Below are positions 36,501 through 47,842 of a stretch of 64,000 nucleotides of DNA, one piece after another. Position 1 is the first letter of the stretch; each line of letters starts with the position of its first letter. The notes below the pieces were generated by a model. That model was not told where the DNA came from. It saw only the letters and a list, made by a program, of their open reading frames with translations, and did not search any database. A program made the position numbers and the translations under genes. The DNA is from Actinomadura sp. 6K520 (GTDB lineage Bacteria; Actinomycetota; Actinomycetes; Streptosporangiales; Streptosporangiaceae): assembly GCF_004349245.1 (NCBI RefSeq), contig NZ_SMLC01000020.1, positions 1 through 64,000 of the forward strand, written 5' to 3'.

Positions 36501-39500
36501 ATCCAGGTGCTCATTCGGGCGCGTGCGGCCGGCCTCACGCTCTCGGCGGGGGACGTCTTCCGGAACCGCACCGCCGCCGCGCTCGCCGCCGCCGCGTCCA
36601 CGGGGGAGGGGTCCGCGCCCCCCGCCGGGGACGCCGCCGGGCCGCTGGTGCGGCTCGGCGCCGACGACACCCGCCGGCTGGGAGAACTGGCCGGCGGTGC
36701 CTGCGAGGTGCTGCCGCTCACGCCGCTGCAGGAGGGCTTCCTCTTCCACACCCTCGTCGACGAGCCGTCCGGCAACGTCTACGTCGTCCAGCACGTCATC
36801 GACCTGCGCGGGCCGCTCGACGCGGAGGCGCTGCGCCGGGCCATGCAGGCCGTCCTCGACCGGCACGCCCCGCTGCGGGCCGGGTTCGTCCGCCTGGACG
36901 ACGGGCGCATCGTGCAGGTCGTCCCCGAGGGACCGGTCACCGTGCCGTGGCGCGAGGTCGACCTCAGCGGCCTCGCCGCGGCCGAACGCGGGGAGCGCGC
37001 CGCCGCCGTGGCGGCCGAGGAGAACGCCCGCGGCTTCGACCTGGAACGGCCGCCGCTGCTGCGCTGCACGCTCGTCCGGCACGACCGCGACCACCACGCC
37101 CTGGTGCTGATGTTCCACCACATCGTGGCCGACGGCTGGTCGGTGCAGGTCATGCTCCGCGAGCTGCTGGAGTTCTACGGGCACCCGGGCACCGCGGACG
37201 CCGCAACGCGCCCGCCGGCCCCGCTCACCCCCTACCGCGACTACCTCGCCTGGCTGGCGGGGCGCGACCGCGACGCGGCCCTGGCGGCCTGGCGGGCCGC
37301 CCTCGACGACCTGGACGGGCCGACCCGGCTCGCCGACACCCTCCCGCCCCCGCCCGGCGGCGGGGACGCGCCGGCGCGCCGGCGGGCCGACGTCCGCGTC
37401 GAGCTGCCCGAGGAGACCACCGCCGGGCTCGCCGACCGCGCGCGCCGCCACGGCCTCACGCTCGGCACCCTGGTCCAGGGCGCGTGGGGGCTGCTGCTCG
37501 GGCGGATGACCGGCCGCGGGGACGTGGTCTTCGGCACGGCCGTCTCCGGGCGGTTCGCCGACATCCCCGGCATCGAGTCGATGGTCGGCATGTTCGTCAA
37601 CACGCTGCCGGTGCGGATGCGGTGGCGGCCGGGCGAGCCGCTCGCCGCCGCGCTCACCCGGCTGCAGGACGCGCAGTCGGCGCTGCTCGACCACCAGTAC
37701 CTCGGGCTCGCGCGGATCCAGCGGCTCGCCGGGGCGGGGGAGCTGTTCGACACCCTCGTCGTGCTGGAGAACTATCCCGGGGAGCGGGACCTGCGCGACC
37801 CGTCGGGCACCGTCGAGATCACCGGTGTCGACTTCACCAACGTCGAGCAGTACCCGCTCGCGCTGATCGTCCTGCCCGGCCGGAGGCTGGCGCTGCGGAT
37901 CGACCACGACGCCGCCAGGATCGACGCGGCCACCGCCGAGCGGATCGCCGCGCGCCTGGTGGCGGTGCTGGAGACCCTGGCCGCGGACCCGGCGCGTCCC
38001 GTCGCGGCCCTGGAGCCGCCCTCGGAAGACGAGCGCGAACGCGCCGCGCTCACCGGAGCGCCGGTGCGGCCGGCCGCACCCACCCTGCACGGCATGATCG
38101 CGGCGCGGGCCGCCGCGGCGCCGGACGCCGCCGCCGTCATCGGCGACGGGCCGGACGCGACGCTCACCTACGCCGCCCTGGACCGGCGGGCGGACGCCGT
38201 CGCGCGCCGCCTCCGGGCGCGCGGGACGCGGCCGGGCGACATCGTGGCGGTCGCGGTGCCGCGCTCGCCGGAGCTGGTCGCCGCGCTGCTCGGCACGCTG
38301 CGGGCGGGCGCCGCCTACCTGCCGCTCGACGTGGACCTCCCCGCGGACCGGCTGGCGTACCTGCTCGCCGACTCCGCCGCCCGCACCGTCCTCACCACGC
38401 GGGAGGCCGCCGGGCGCCTTCCGGAGGCGGGGGGCGTGTCCCACGTCCTCCTCGACGAGGACGGCTACGCCGCGGACGACCACCCGATCCCGGAGACGGC
38501 CGGGCCGGAGCACCCCGCCTACCTCCTCTACACCTCCGGGTCGACGGGTCGCCCCAAGGGCGTGCTCGTCCCGCACCGCGCCGTCGTCAGCCAGCTCACC
38601 TGGCTGGCGGAGCGGTTCCCGCTCGGTGCGGACGACCGCGTCCTGCAGCACCTGTCGGCCGGCTTCGACGCGTCCCTGCTGGAGCTGTTCTGGCCGCTGT
38701 GCGCCGGCGCCGGGATCGTCCTGACCCGCCCCGGCGGGCAGCGCGACGCCGCCCATCTGGCGCGCCGCGTCCGCGAGCACGGCGTTACGACGATCGCGAT
38801 GGTGCCGTCGATGCTCGCGGCGTTCCTCCAGGCCGCCGAGGACGCGGGGGACCTGGCCGCCCTGCGCGGCCTGCGCCGGGTGTTCAGCGGCGGCGAGGCG
38901 CTGACCGGCGAGTTCGCCGCGCGGTGGACCGGGCTGACCGGCGTGCCGATGTACAACGTGTACGGGCCGACGGAGACGACGATCCAGGTCGCGTACCGGG
39001 AGTACGGCGGTGCCGCGGACGGCCCGGCCGTCCCGATCGGGGGACCGGTGGGGGCCACCCGCCTGTACGTCCTCGACGGCGCGCTGCGTCCCGTGCCGCC
39101 GGGCGCGGCGGGCGAGCTGTACGTCGGCGGGACCCAGGTCGCGCACGGCTACCACCGCCGGGCGGGGCTGACCGCCGAGCGGTTCGCCGCCGACCCGTTC
39201 GGCGCGCCCGGCGAGCGGATGTACCGCACCGGCGACCTCGTGCGCAGGCACGCCCGCGGCGGCGAGGAGTACCTCACGTACCTGGGGCGGGTCGACCGGC
39301 AGGTCAAGGTCCGCGGCAACCGGGTCGAGCTGGGCGAGGTCGAGACGCGGATCGCGGCGGAGCCGGGCGTGCGGCGCGCGGCCGTGGTCGACCGGCACGA
39401 CGGCCCGGGCGGCGCGCGGCTGGCCGCCTACGTGGTGCCCGACGCGGGCGTCCACCTGGACGCCGGGGCGCTGCGCGCGTCCCTCGCCGCGACGCTTCCG

Positions 39501-42500
39501 GAGGCGATGATCCCCGCCGACGTCGTCGTGCTCGGCGAGCTGCCGCTGACCCCGGGCGGCAAGATCGACCGGGCGGCGCTGCCCGCACCCGCCGCCGGCC
39601 GGCCGCGGCCGCGGGCGCCGCGCACCGACCGCGAGCGGCTGTTCTGCGAGATCTTCGCCGAGGTGCTGGAGACCGCCGAGGTCGGCGCGGACGACGACTT
39701 CTTCGCGCTGGGCGGCGACAGCATCCTGTCGATCGTGGTCTCCGGGCGGGCGCACCGGGCCGGGCTCGTCGTGGGGCCGCAGGACGTGTTCGAGCACCCC
39801 ACACCCGCCGCGCTGGCCGCCGCCGCGCGGGAGGCCGGCTCCGCACCGACGACGGACACGGCGGGCTCCGGCGGCACGGCCGAACTCGTCGCGCTGACGG
39901 ACGCGGAACGGGAGCGGGTGTCGCGGGTCGCGCCGCTGCCGGTCGAGGAGGTCTGGCCGCTGTCGCCGCTGCAGGAGGGACTGTACTTCCACTCCAGCTA
40001 CGACACCGGCGCGCTCGACGTCTACACCGCGCAGGTCGCGTTCGACTTCGGCCACCGCGTGGACGCCGGCCGGCTGCTGGACGCGTGCGCGGCGGTGCTG
40101 GCCCGGCACACCGCGCTCCGGGCCGGGTTCACCAACGACGGGCTCCCGCAGCCGGTCCAGTTCATCGGCGCCGGGCCCCGGCCCCGCCTGGAGGAGATCG
40201 ACCTCTCCGGGCTCGACCCCGAGAGCCGGGAGGCGGAGATCGGCCGGATTCTGGCGGCCGACCGCAGGCGGCGCTTCGACCTCGCCGCGCCCCCGCTGTT
40301 CCGGCTGCTGCTGATCCGGCTCGGCGACGGAGCGGACGGAGCCGCGGCGGACCGGCTCGTCATCACCCACCACCTGATCCTGTGGGACGGGTGGTCGGCG
40401 TGGCTGTTCTTCGAGCAGCTCATCGCCATGTACGAGCGGCGCGGCGACGCGTCCGAGCTGCCGCCGCCCGGCTCGTACCGCGACTACCTGGCCTGGCTCG
40501 GCACGCAGGACACCGGCCGCGCCAGGGAGGCATGGCGGGAAGCGCTGGCGGGCCTGGCCGAGCCGACCCTCGTCGGCCCGGTGGACCGGGCCCTCGAACC
40601 GGTGATCCCCGACCGCGGCCGGGCCGAGCTTCCGGTGCCGCTCACCGAACGGCTCCACGCGGCGGTGCGCCGCCACGGCCTCACGCTCAACACGGTGTTC
40701 AGCGCGGCGTGGGCGCTGGTGCTGTCCAGCGCCACCGGCCGCGAGGACGTCGTGTTCGGCACGGCGGTGGCGGGGCGGCCGGGCGACGTGCCGCGGGTGG
40801 AGAGCGTCATCGGGATGTTCCTCAACACCGTCCCCGTCCGCGTCACGCTGGACCCGCGCGAACCCGTCCCCGGCCTGCTGCGGCGCGTCCAGGGCGAACG
40901 GGTCGCGCTCATGCCGCACGACTACCTCGGCCTGGGCGACATCCAGCAGGCCGCCGGGCACTCCCGGCTCTTCGACACCCTCTACGTGCTGCAGAACCTC
41001 GGCGACGAGGACGACATGGCCGAGCTGCAGGAGCGGCACGGCATCGTGGAGGCGGAGGGCCTCGACGCCACCCACTACCCGATCACGTTCGTCGTCACGC
41101 CCGGAACGCCGGTGCGGATGAAGCTGGACCACCGTCCCGACGTCATCGGCCGCGGACTCGCCGAGTCGCTGCTGCGGCGCTTCACGACATTCGTCGAACG
41201 GCTCGTCGGCGGTCTGGAGAGCGAGGAGCGGGGCGACGGGGCGGTACCGCGCGTCGGTGCGCTCGACCCTTTGGAGCCGGCGGAGTGGCGGGCCCTGGCG
41301 GACGAGTGGGACGCCACCCGCCGCCCGGTGCCCGACGAGACCGTGTCGGAGATGCTCGCGGCGCAGGCCGCGCGCACCCCCGGCGAGGTGGCCGTCGTCG
41401 CCGGGGACGAGACCCTCACCTACGCCGAGCTGGACGCCCACGTCAACCGGCTCGCCCGGCTGCTGCTGTCGCGCGGCGCCGCACCGGAACGGGTGGTGGC
41501 GCTGGCGCTGCCGCGCTCGGCCGACATGGTCGCGGCGCTGTTCGCGGTGCTGCGCACCGGCGCGGCGTACCTGCCGCTGGAGCTGGACCACCCCGCCGAC
41601 CGGCTGGCGCACATGCTCGCCGACGCGGCGCCGGCGTGCGTCCTGACGACGGAGTCCGTCGCCGCGTCCGTCCTGCCGGACGGGCCGGGCCGCGTCGCAC
41701 TGGACGCCCCGGACATCGCCGCCGAACTCGCGTCGCTCCCCGGCGGGAAGATCACCGGCGCGGAGACGCCCGGTTTCGAACCCGGCCGCCCGGGGCGCCT
41801 GGAGCACCCGGCGTACCTCATCTACACCTCCGGCTCGACCGGCCGCCCGAAGGGCGTCGTCACGCCGTACCGGGGGCTGACCAACATGCAGCTCAACCAC
41901 CGGGAGGCGATCTTCGGCCCGGCGGTCGCGTCGGCGGGCGGGCGGCGGCTGCGGATCGCGCACACGGTCTCGTTCGCCTTCGACATGTCGTGGGAGGAGC
42001 TGCTGTGGCTGGTCGAGGGCCATGAGGTCCACGTGTGCGACGAGGAGCTGCGCCGCGACGCCGAGGCGCTCGTCGCGTACTGCGACCGCCACCGCGTGGA
42101 CGTCGTCAACGTCACGCCGACGTACGCGCACCACCTCATCGAGGAGGGCCTGCTGGACGGGCACCGGCCCCCGCTGGTGCTGCTCGGCGGCGAGGCGGTC
42201 ACCGAGACCGTCTGGTCCCGGCTGCGCGACACCGAGGGCACGTCCGGCTACAACCTGTACGGCCCTACCGAGTACACGATCAACACGCTCGGCGGCGGCA
42301 CCCGCGACAGCGACACCCCGACCGTGGGCCGCCCGATCTGGAACACCCGCGCCCACGTCCTCGACACGGCGCTGCGCCCGGTGCCGGACGGGGCGCCCGG
42401 CGAGCTGTACATCGCGGGCACCGGCCTGGCGCGCGGCTACCACCGGCGGGCCGGGCTCACCGCGGAACGGTTCGTGGCCGACCCGTTCGGCGCGCCCGGC

Positions 42501-45500
42501 GACCGGATGTACCGCACGGGCGACCTGGTGCGCCGCCGCCCGGACGGGAGCTTGTCTTCCGCCGACCCCCTGAAGGGGGCCCATCCCCTCCTCGACTTCC
42601 TCGGCCGCACCGACGACCAGGTCAAGATCCGCGGCTACCGGGTGGAGCCCGCCGAGGTCGGCGCGGCGCTGGAGGAGCACCCGGCGGTCGCGCACGCCGC
42701 CGTGGTCGCCGACGCGTCCGGGCCCGGCGGCGTGAAGCGGCTCGCCGGATACGTCGTCCCGGAGACCTGGCCGCCGGGCGACGCCGCCGCGCTGACGGCG
42801 GCGCTCCGCGCGCACCTGAAGGAACGGCTGCCCGACTACATGGTCCCGGCGGCGCTCCTGCCGGTGGAGCGGCTGCCGCTCACCGTGAACGGCAAGCTCG
42901 ACGTCCGGGCGCTGCCCGCGCCCGCCGTCACCGCCGCCGCGGCGAGCCGCCCGCCGCGCACGCCCGCCGAGGAGGCCCTGTGCGGCCTGTTCGCCGAGCT
43001 GCTCGGCGTCGGCCGGGTCGGCATCGACGACGACTTCTTCGACCTCGGCGGCCACTCGCTGCTGGCCACCCGGCTGATCGGCCGCGCCCGCGCCGCGCTC
43101 GGCGCCGAGCTGGCGATTAGCGACCTGTTCGAGGCGCCCACGGTCGCCGAGCTGGCCGGGCGCGCCGCCGCGGCCGGCGCGGGGGCGCGCCCGGCCCTGA
43201 CACCGGCCGCGGACCGCCCCGGCGAGCCGCCGCTGTCGTCCGCGCAGCAGCGGCTGTGGATGATCGAGCAGCTGACGCCGTCGGCCGCCTACAACTTCCC
43301 GCTGGTGATGCGGCTGCGCGGCCCGTTCGACATCGAGGCGTTCCGTGCCGCGCTGGCCGACGTCATGGACCGTCACGAGGCGCTGCGGACGCTCGTCGGC
43401 GAGCGCGAGGGGCCGCCGTTCCAGCGGGTGGTGCCGGCCGGTGAGGCTCGTCCCGGACTGCGCGTGGTCGAGGCGGCGGAGGACGCGCTCGGCACGGTGC
43501 TCGCCGACGCGCTGGGACGCCGGTTCGACCTCGCGTCCGAACCGCCGCTGCGCGCGACCGTGGTCCGGCTGGCCGAGGACGAGCACGTGGTGGCGCTGCT
43601 TCTGCACCACATCACCACCGACGAATGGTCGGACGGGCCTTTCCTGCGCGACCTGTCCACCGCCTACGAGGCCCGCGCCGCCGGGCGGGCTCCCGGGTGG
43701 GAACCGCTGCCGGTGCAGTACGTCGACTACACGCTCTGGCAGCGGCGGCTGCTCGGCGACCGCTCCGACCCCGGCAGCCTGGCCGCGCGCCAGCTCGCGT
43801 TCTGGAAGAAGACACTCGACGGTGCGCCGGAAAGCCTGGAACTGCCCACCGACAGGCCGCACCCGGCGCGGCCGGCCATGTCCGGCGGCGAGCTGGCCGT
43901 CGAGCTGGACCCCGGCGACTGCGCGGGCCTGCGCCGGCTCGCCCAGCGCGGCGGCGCCAGCATGTTCATGGTGTGCCACGCGGCCGTCGCCGCGCTGCTG
44001 CACCGCCTCGGCGCCGGGGACGACCTCCCGCTCGGCGCGCCGATCTCCGGCCGCACCGACGAGGCGCTGACCGACCTGGTCGGCTTCTTCGTCAACACGC
44101 TGGTGCTGCGCACCGACGTGTCCGGCGACCCGACGTTCGCCGAGCTGCTCGCCCGCGTCCGGGAGACCGACCTGGCCGCCTTCTCGAACCAGGACGTGCC
44201 GTTCGAGGCCGTGGTGGAGGAGCTGAACCCGGTCCGCTCGCCCGACCGCAACCCGCTGTTCCAGGTGATGGTCGGGTACCGCAACCAGGCCCCCGGGGAT
44301 CTCGGGTTCGCGGGGCTGGACGTGCGGCCCGAGCCCGTCGAGGCTCGGACAGCGAAGTTCGACCTGGTGTTCAGCTTCGCCGAGGACGCGGAGACAGGCC
44401 GGATCTCGTGCGTGCTGGAGTACCGCTCCGACATCTTCGACCGGCCGACGGCCGCGACCCTGGGGGAGCGGCTGTCGCGCCTGGTCGCCGCCGTCGCCGC
44501 GGACCCGGGGCTGCGCGTCGGCGACATCGACGTGGTGACCGCCGAGGAACGCGCCCTGGTCGTCGACGGCTTCAACCGCACCGGCCGCGAGGTGGCCGAG
44601 GAGACCATCCCCGGGATGTTCCGGCGGCGGGCGGCCGAACGTCCCGGCGCCGTCGCCGTCGTGGACGGCCACCGCACCGTCACCTACGCGGAACTGGACG
44701 CGCTGTCCGACCGCATGGCGCGGCTGCTCGCCCAGCACGGCGTCGGCCCGGAGAGCGTCGTCGGGGTCGCGGTGCCGCGCTCGGCGGAGATGGTCGCGGT
44801 GATGCTGGGCGCGGGCAAGCTGGGCGCGGCGTTCCTGCCGCTGGACCTGGCGCACCCGGCCGACCGGCTCGCCTACATGCTCGGCGACGCGAACGCCGCG
44901 GCGGTCGTCGTCACCGAGCAGGTCGCCGGGAAGGTGCCCGAGGTCGAGGGCGTCCGGCCGGTGGTGCTGGACGATCCCGAGGTCGCGGCGCGGCTGGCCA
45001 GCACAGAGCCGGGCGGTCCGTTCCCGCCCGTCGCGCTGGACCAGGCCGCGTACGTCATCTACACGTCCGGTTCGACGGGACGGCCCAAGGGCGTCGTCGT
45101 CCCGCACGAGGGCATCGGCAGCCTCGTCGCCACGGCCGTCGACCGGATGGGCCTCACGCCGGACAGCCGCGTGCTGCAGTTCGCGTCCATCGGCTTCGAC
45201 GTCACGATCTTCGAGCTGGCGATGGCGCTGTGCCACGGCGGGCGGCTCGTGCTCGTCCCCGACGAGGCGCGCGTGCCGGGCCCGGAGCTGACCGGCTTCA
45301 TGAACGACCAGGGCATCACGCACGCGATCCTGCCGCCGTCCCTCGTCGCGGCGCTGCCCGCGGGCTGCGCCCCGCCCGAGGGCGCGACGGTGCTGGTCGG
45401 CACCGAGACCGTCCCGCCGGAGGTGATCGCGCGCTGGGCCGGGCACCTGCGGCTGCTGGCCGCCTACGGGCTGACCGAGGCGACGGTGAACTCCACCCTG

Positions 45501-47606
45501 TGGCCGGCCGAGGAGGGCTGGGCGGGCGCGGTCCCGATCGGCGCCCCCGACCCCAACACCCGCGTGTACGTGCTGGACGAGCGCCTGCGGCCGGTGCCGC
45601 CCGGGGTGCCCGGCGAGCTGTACGTCGCCGGGCGCGGGCTGGCCCGCGGCTACCTCGGCCGGCCCGGCCTGACCGCCGAGCGGTTCGTGGCGTGCCCGTT
45701 CGGCCCGCCCGGGACCCGCATGTACCGGACGGGCGACCGGGCCCGCTGGCGCCCCGGCGGCGACATCGACTTCCTCGGCCGCGCCGACGACCAGGTGAAG
45801 GTCCGCGGGTTCCGCATCGAGCCCGGCGAGGTCGCCGGGGCGATGACCCGGTACCCGGGCGTCCGGCAGGCGGCCGTGGTCGCCGACCGGGCCGGGCCGG
45901 ACACCAGGCTGATCGGCTACGCCGTCCCGGAACCGGGGGAGGGCCCGCCCGACCCGGCCGGGGTCCGGGCGCACGTCGCGACGCTGCTGCCGGACCACAT
46001 GGTCCCGGCGGCGGTCGTGGTGCTCGACGGTCCGCTGCCGCTCACCCCCAACGGCAAGCTCGACCGCCGCGCGCTGCCCGCCCCCGACTGGGCGTCGATG
46101 ACCGGGGCGGCCCGGCCCGTCACACCGCGCCAGCGGGAGCTGGCCGCCCTGTTCGCCGAGGTGCTCGGCCTGCCCGAGATCGGCCTGCACGACGGCTTCT
46201 TCGAGCTCGGCGGCCACTCCATGTCGGCGATGCGGCTGCTCGGCCGGGTCCGGGCGGTGCTGGACGCCGGGCTCGCACTGCGCGACGTGTTCGACGCCCC
46301 CACCGTCGCCGCGCTGGCCGAACGCCTCGACGCGGACGGCGGCTCCGGCGGCGGGCGGTGGCCGGCCGCACCGAGGCTCGTCGCCGGCGCCGAGCGCCCG
46401 GAAACGGTGCCGCTCGCCCCGCCGCAGGAATGGCACTGGACCCGCTACCGCCAAGGCACGGGCCGGGCGTACACCGCGGCGTTCGCGCTGCGCTCGGACG
46501 ACCTCGACGGCGCCGCCCTGGCGGCGGCGCTCGCCGACGTCGCCGCGCGGCACGAGCCGCTGCGCACCCGCTTCCCCGGCGGGCGGCCGGAGCCCGCCGA
46601 GCCGGTACTGGAGCACGTCCCGGTCACCGATCTGGACGGATCGCTCCGGGAACTGGCCCGCGAACCCGCCGACCTGGAGGCGCGCCCGCCGCTGCGGGCC
46701 CGCCTGCTCACCGATCCCGGCGGCGCGCAGGCGCTCCTGCTGACCACGCACCACATCGGCGTGGACGACTGGTCCACGGTCCCGCTGAGCCGCGACTTCG
46801 CCGCCGCCTACGCGGCACGGCGAAGCGGGCGCGAGCCGGAGCCGCCGCCCCTGCCCGTCTCCTACACCGACTACACGCTGTGGGCGCACCGGGTGGCCGG
46901 TGACGCCGAGGAACGCGGGCTCGCCTACTGGCGCGAAGCGCTGGACGGGCTGCCCGGCCGCATCCCCCTGCCCTACGACCGGGAGCCGTCCCCGGGACAC
47001 CGGGGCGCAGGCGAGTACGTGGAGTTCCAGATCGAGGCCGGACTGCACCGGGCGATCGGCGCGCTGGCCGCGCGGACCGGGACGAGCACGTTCATGGTGC
47101 TCCAGGCCGCGTTGGCGACCCTGCTGACCCGGCACGGGGCGGGCACCGACGTCCCGGTCGCCTCCCCGGTCGCGGGCCGCGCCGAGGACCGGCTCACCGA
47201 CCTGGTGGGCTGCTTCTCCAACACCGTCCTCCTGCGCACCGACACCGGCGGCGACCCCGGACCCGCCGAGCTGCTCGCCCGGGTGCGGGACACCGACCTG
47301 GCCGCGTTCGACCGGCAGGACGTCCCGTTCGACCGGGTCGCCGCCGCGCTCGGCCTGGCGGCCCCGCAGGTGTTGCTGATCCAGCACGAGCAGGCCGCCC
47401 TCGCGGAGATCCCGGGCCTCGGCGCGCGGTTCGACCTGGTCCCGACCGGCGCGCTCCCCGCGGAGCTGGCGCTCAGCTTCTACGAACCGCCGGACGCCGG
47501 GCCCGTGGACTGCGTACTGGTCTACGACGCGGAACTGTTCGGCCGTGCCACGGCCGGGCGCCTGGCCGGTGAGCTGCTCGACATCCTGAGGAGGAACACC
47601 CGATGA
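33510..47606 (+). CDS. Four-module hydroxamate siderophore NRPS: A-MT-PCP / C-A-PCP / C-A-PCP / C-A-PCP / C
   Basis: A 4,698-residue assembly line; GTG start with GGAGG 7 bases upstream. Module 1: A (about 40-460, closing at 924), interrupted by a SAM methyltransferase (about 495-755, motif LEIGVGSG near 565), PCP serine 994. Module 2: C (about 1066-1510, HHIVADG), A (about 1527-2020), PCP serine 2071. Module 3: C (about 2146-2590), A (about 2612-3130), PCP serine 3183. Module 4: C (about 3240-3680, HHITTDE), A (about 3697-4185), PCP serine 4237. A terminal C domain (about 4297-4690, HHIGVDD) replaces a thioesterase. Codes read by eye: A1 DVWILAAVNK, A2 DALAFGVIQK, A3 DMENLGLINK (N5-hydroxyornithine), A4 DVFIVVAVNK. 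No epimerase domain seen. Product inferred: a partly N-methylated, formyl-hydroxamate tetrapeptide, perhaps released by cyclisation. Confidence 0.95.
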   Translation: MTQEFTADQDTAEAGAEPSPAELHRILVEWNDTGCRVPPATLPEMFRARMRRHPDAVALVFGGTELTYAEVDARANRLAHALAERGAGPERVVALALPRSPDLIVAELAVLKAGAAYLPLDPGYPAERLAFMLDDARPVCLVTTRELAEAVPEVAGTSRLLLDLPDVAAEIAARPGADPGVALDVRNAAYVIYTSGSTGRPKGVVVTHSGVAKLVATQSGRLGVGPHSRVLQFASPSFDVAFWDLCLGLLSGGRLVIVPSERRVPGPELADYAAEHDVNFMILPPALLATMPADCTLPSGATLLAGTERVSAELVARWSPGRNMFNAYGPTEATVNSTLGECPDDPEPGSTVPIGRPDPGTRAYVLDDALRPVPAGVTAELYLGGPGLARGYLGRPGLTAERFVADPFGPPGGRLYRTGDLVRWLPDGRLEFAGRADDQVKIRGFRVEPAEIEAVLGGHPAVAQTAVTVREDRPGDRRLVAYVVPAAGAPAHRDERREREQVDEWKRLHELLYTAVASGDGGPAESFTGWNSTYDGRPIPLDQMREWREATVDRILSLRPRRVLEIGVGSGLILSGVAPHCESYWGTDLSEEAITALRARVGGDPGLAGRVELRAQPAHDFAGLPRGHFDTVVVNSVAQYFPSADYLAQVLRSAVDLLAPGGSVFVGDVRNLRLLRTLRAAVEVARHDGEIAPGAVPELRSAVEQAVRWEGELLLDPDFFPALARTVEGVRAVDLRVKRARHHNELSRHRYDVVLHTRAGAARDGREPRELRWGTDVADLAALAERLAEGPPPLRVNGVPNARLTPDLEARRALWPAEPVPEAIDPETLWSLGEESGYTVTATWSGDAADGSVDVLFTAPGADPGEVYRPRGDAGAAPSAYANTPSGFRDVGALVHALRAHLRDRLPAYMVPAAFVPLAELPVLPSGKIDRAALPAPDYAALASARRAAPAGRARLSDRALRARAELLCGVYAEVLGLPDVGADDDFIELGGDSILAIQVLIRARAAGLTLSAGDVFRNRTAAALAAAASTGEGSAPPAGDAAGPLVRLGADDTRRLGELAGGACEVLPLTPLQEGFLFHTLVDEPSGNVYVVQHVIDLRGPLDAEALRRAMQAVLDRHAPLRAGFVRLDDGRIVQVVPEGPVTVPWREVDLSGLAAAERGERAAAVAAEENARGFDLERPPLLRCTLVRHDRDHHALVLMFHHIVADGWSVQVMLRELLEFYGHPGTADAATRPPAPLTPYRDYLAWLAGRDRDAALAAWRAALDDLDGPTRLADTLPPPPGGGDAPARRRADVRVELPEETTAGLADRARRHGLTLGTLVQGAWGLLLGRMTGRGDVVFGTAVSGRFADIPGIESMVGMFVNTLPVRMRWRPGEPLAAALTRLQDAQSALLDHQYLGLARIQRLAGAGELFDTLVVLENYPGERDLRDPSGTVEITGVDFTNVEQYPLALIVLPGRRLALRIDHDAARIDAATAERIAARLVAVLETLAADPARPVAALEPPSEDERERAALTGAPVRPAAPTLHGMIAARAAAAPDAAAVIGDGPDATLTYAALDRRADAVARRLRARGTRPGDIVAVAVPRSPELVAALLGTLRAGAAYLPLDVDLPADRLAYLLADSAARTVLTTREAAGRLPEAGGVSHVLLDEDGYAADDHPIPETAGPEHPAYLLYTSGSTGRPKGVLVPHRAVVSQLTWLAERFPLGADDRVLQHLSAGFDASLLELFWPLCAGAGIVLTRPGGQRDAAHLARRVREHGVTTIAMVPSMLAAFLQAAEDAGDLAALRGLRRVFSGGEALTGEFAARWTGLTGVPMYNVYGPTETTIQVAYREYGGAADGPAVPIGGPVGATRLYVLDGALRPVPPGAAGELYVGGTQVAHGYHRRAGLTAERFAADPFGAPGERMYRTGDLVRRHARGGEEYLTYLGRVDRQVKVRGNRVELGEVETRIAAEPGVRRAAVVDRHDGPGGARLAAYVVPDAGVHLDAGALRASLAATLPEAMIPADVVVLGELPLTPGGKIDRAALPAPAAGRPRPRAPRTDRERLFCEIFAEVLETAEVGADDDFFALGGDSILSIVVSGRAHRAGLVVGPQDVFEHPTPAALAAAAREAGSAPTTDTAGSGGTAELVALTDAERERVSRVAPLPVEEVWPLSPLQEGLYFHSSYDTGALDVYTAQVAFDFGHRVDAGRLLDACAAVLARHTALRAGFTNDGLPQPVQFIGAGPRPRLEEIDLSGLDPESREAEIGRILAADRRRRFDLAAPPLFRLLLIRLGDGADGAAADRLVITHHLILWDGWSAWLFFEQLIAMYERRGDASELPPPGSYRDYLAWLGTQDTGRAREAWREALAGLAEPTLVGPVDRALEPVIPDRGRAELPVPLTERLHAAVRRHGLTLNTVFSAAWALVLSSATGREDVVFGTAVAGRPGDVPRVESVIGMFLNTVPVRVTLDPREPVPGLLRRVQGERVALMPHDYLGLGDIQQAAGHSRLFDTLYVLQNLGDEDDMAELQERHGIVEAEGLDATHYPITFVVTPGTPVRMKLDHRPDVIGRGLAESLLRRFTTFVERLVGGLESEERGDGAVPRVGALDPLEPAEWRALADEWDATRRPVPDETVSEMLAAQAARTPGEVAVVAGDETLTYAELDAHVNRLARLLLSRGAAPERVVALALPRSADMVAALFAVLRTGAAYLPLELDHPADRLAHMLADAAPACVLTTESVAASVLPDGPGRVALDAPDIAAELASLPGGKITGAETPGFEPGRPGRLEHPAYLIYTSGSTGRPKGVVTPYRGLTNMQLNHREAIFGPAVASAGGRRLRIAHTVSFAFDMSWEELLWLVEGHEVHVCDEELRRDAEALVAYCDRHRVDVVNVTPTYAHHLIEEGLLDGHRPPLVLLGGEAVTETVWSRLRDTEGTSGYNLYGPTEYTINTLGGGTRDSDTPTVGRPIWNTRAHVLDTALRPVPDGAPGELYIAGTGLARGYHRRAGLTAERFVADPFGAPGDRMYRTGDLVRRRPDGSLSSADPLKGAHPLLDFLGRTDDQVKIRGYRVEPAEVGAALEEHPAVAHAAVVADASGPGGVKRLAGYVVPETWPPGDAAALTAALRAHLKERLPDYMVPAALLPVERLPLTVNGKLDVRALPAPAVTAAAASRPPRTPAEEALCGLFAELLGVGRVGIDDDFFDLGGHSLLATRLIGRARAALGAELAISDLFEAPTVAELAGRAAAAGAGARPALTPAADRPGEPPLSSAQQRLWMIEQLTPSAAYNFPLVMRLRGPFDIEAFRAALADVMDRHEALRTLVGEREGPPFQRVVPAGEARPGLRVVEAAEDALGTVLADALGRRFDLASEPPLRATVVRLAEDEHVVALLLHHITTDEWSDGPFLRDLSTAYEARAAGRAPGWEPLPVQYVDYTLWQRRLLGDRSDPGSLAARQLAFWKKTLDGAPESLELPTDRPHPARPAMSGGELAVELDPGDCAGLRRLAQRGGASMFMVCHAAVAALLHRLGAGDDLPLGAPISGRTDEALTDLVGFFVNTLVLRTDVSGDPTFAELLARVRETDLAAFSNQDVPFEAVVEELNPVRSPDRNPLFQVMVGYRNQAPGDLGFAGLDVRPEPVEARTAKFDLVFSFAEDAETGRISCVLEYRSDIFDRPTAATLGERLSRLVAAVAADPGLRVGDIDVVTAEERALVVDGFNRTGREVAEETIPGMFRRRAAERPGAVAVVDGHRTVTYAELDALSDRMARLLAQHGVGPESVVGVAVPRSAEMVAVMLGAGKLGAAFLPLDLAHPADRLAYMLGDANAAAVVVTEQVAGKVPEVEGVRPVVLDDPEVAARLASTEPGGPFPPVALDQAAYVIYTSGSTGRPKGVVVPHEGIGSLVATAVDRMGLTPDSRVLQFASIGFDVTIFELAMALCHGGRLVLVPDEARVPGPELTGFMNDQGITHAILPPSLVAALPAGCAPPEGATVLVGTETVPPEVIARWAGHLRLLAAYGLTEATVNSTLWPAEEGWAGAVPIGAPDPNTRVYVLDERLRPVPPGVPGELYVAGRGLARGYLGRPGLTAERFVACPFGPPGTRMYRTGDRARWRPGGDIDFLGRADDQVKVRGFRIEPGEVAGAMTRYPGVRQAAVVADRAGPDTRLIGYAVPEPGEGPPDPAGVRAHVATLLPDHMVPAAVVVLDGPLPLTPNGKLDRRALPAPDWASMTGAARPVTPRQRELAALFAEVLGLPEIGLHDGFFELGGHSMSAMRLLGRVRAVLDAGLALRDVFDAPTVAALAERLDADGGSGGGRWPAAPRLVAGAERPETVPLAPPQEWHWTRYRQGTGRAYTAAFALRSDDLDGAALAAALADVAARHEPLRTRFPGGRPEPAEPVLEHVPVTDLDGSLRELAREPADLEARPPLRARLLTDPGGAQALLLTTHHIGVDDWSTVPLSRDFAAAYAARRSGREPEPPPLPVSYTDYTLWAHRVAGDAEERGLAYWREALDGLPGRIPLPYDREPSPGHRGAGEYVEFQIEAGLHRAIGALAARTGTSTFMVLQAALATLLTRHGAGTDVPVASPVAGRAEDRLTDLVGCFSNTVLLRTDTGGDPGPAELLARVRDTDLAAFDRQDVPFDRVAAALGLAAPQVLLIQHEQAALAEIPGLGARFDLVPTGALPAELALSFYEPPDAGPVDCVLVYDAELFGRATAGRLAGELLDILRRNTR

Positions 47607-47833
47607 GCACCAACCCGTTCGAGGACCCCGAGGGCCGCTTCCACGTCCTGGTCAACGACGAGGGGCAGCACTCGCTGTGGCCGTCGTTCGCGGACGTCCC
47701 GGCCGGCTGGCGCGCCGTGTTCGGCGAGGACACCCGCGCCGCCTGCCTGGAGTACGTCGAGCGGAACTGGACCGACCTGCGCCCCCGCAGCCTCGCCGAG
47801 GTCATGGAGGCCGACGCGGGCCGGCGTGACTGA
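47603..47833 (+). CDS. MbtH-like protein
   Basis: A 76-residue NRPS chaperone that binds and activates adenylation domains. The family residues are present: [24 protein letters not shown] near the start (split over residues 4-27), the invariant tryptophans, [19 protein letters not shown] and NWTDLRP. Its ATG overlaps the NRPS stop (ATGA), so it is made with the synthetase it serves. Confidence 0.98.
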   Translation: MSTNPFEDPEGRFHVLVNDEGQHSLWPSFADVPAGWRAVFGEDTRAACLEYVERNWTDLRPRSLAEVMEADAGRRD

Positions 47834-47842
47834 GGGAACGGG

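Noticed and set aside
36660-38010. An epimerisation or dual E/C domain after the first PCP
   Set aside because: The motif is HHIVADGWS and the domain is followed by an A domain. E-domain motifs and the extended N-terminal histidine motif of dual domains were not seen.
32238-47387. A 5,049-codon open frame antisense to the NRPS gene
   Set aside because: Long antisense frames are expected in very GC-rich DNA where third positions are G or C. The predicted protein is repetitive and low-complexity, without domains, while the plus strand encodes a complete NRPS.
47200-47606. A thioesterase at the NRPS C-terminus
   Set aside because: No GxSxG motif or hydrolase fold stretch is present. The last 400 residues are condensation-like with HHIGVDD and the gene ends directly into mbtH.
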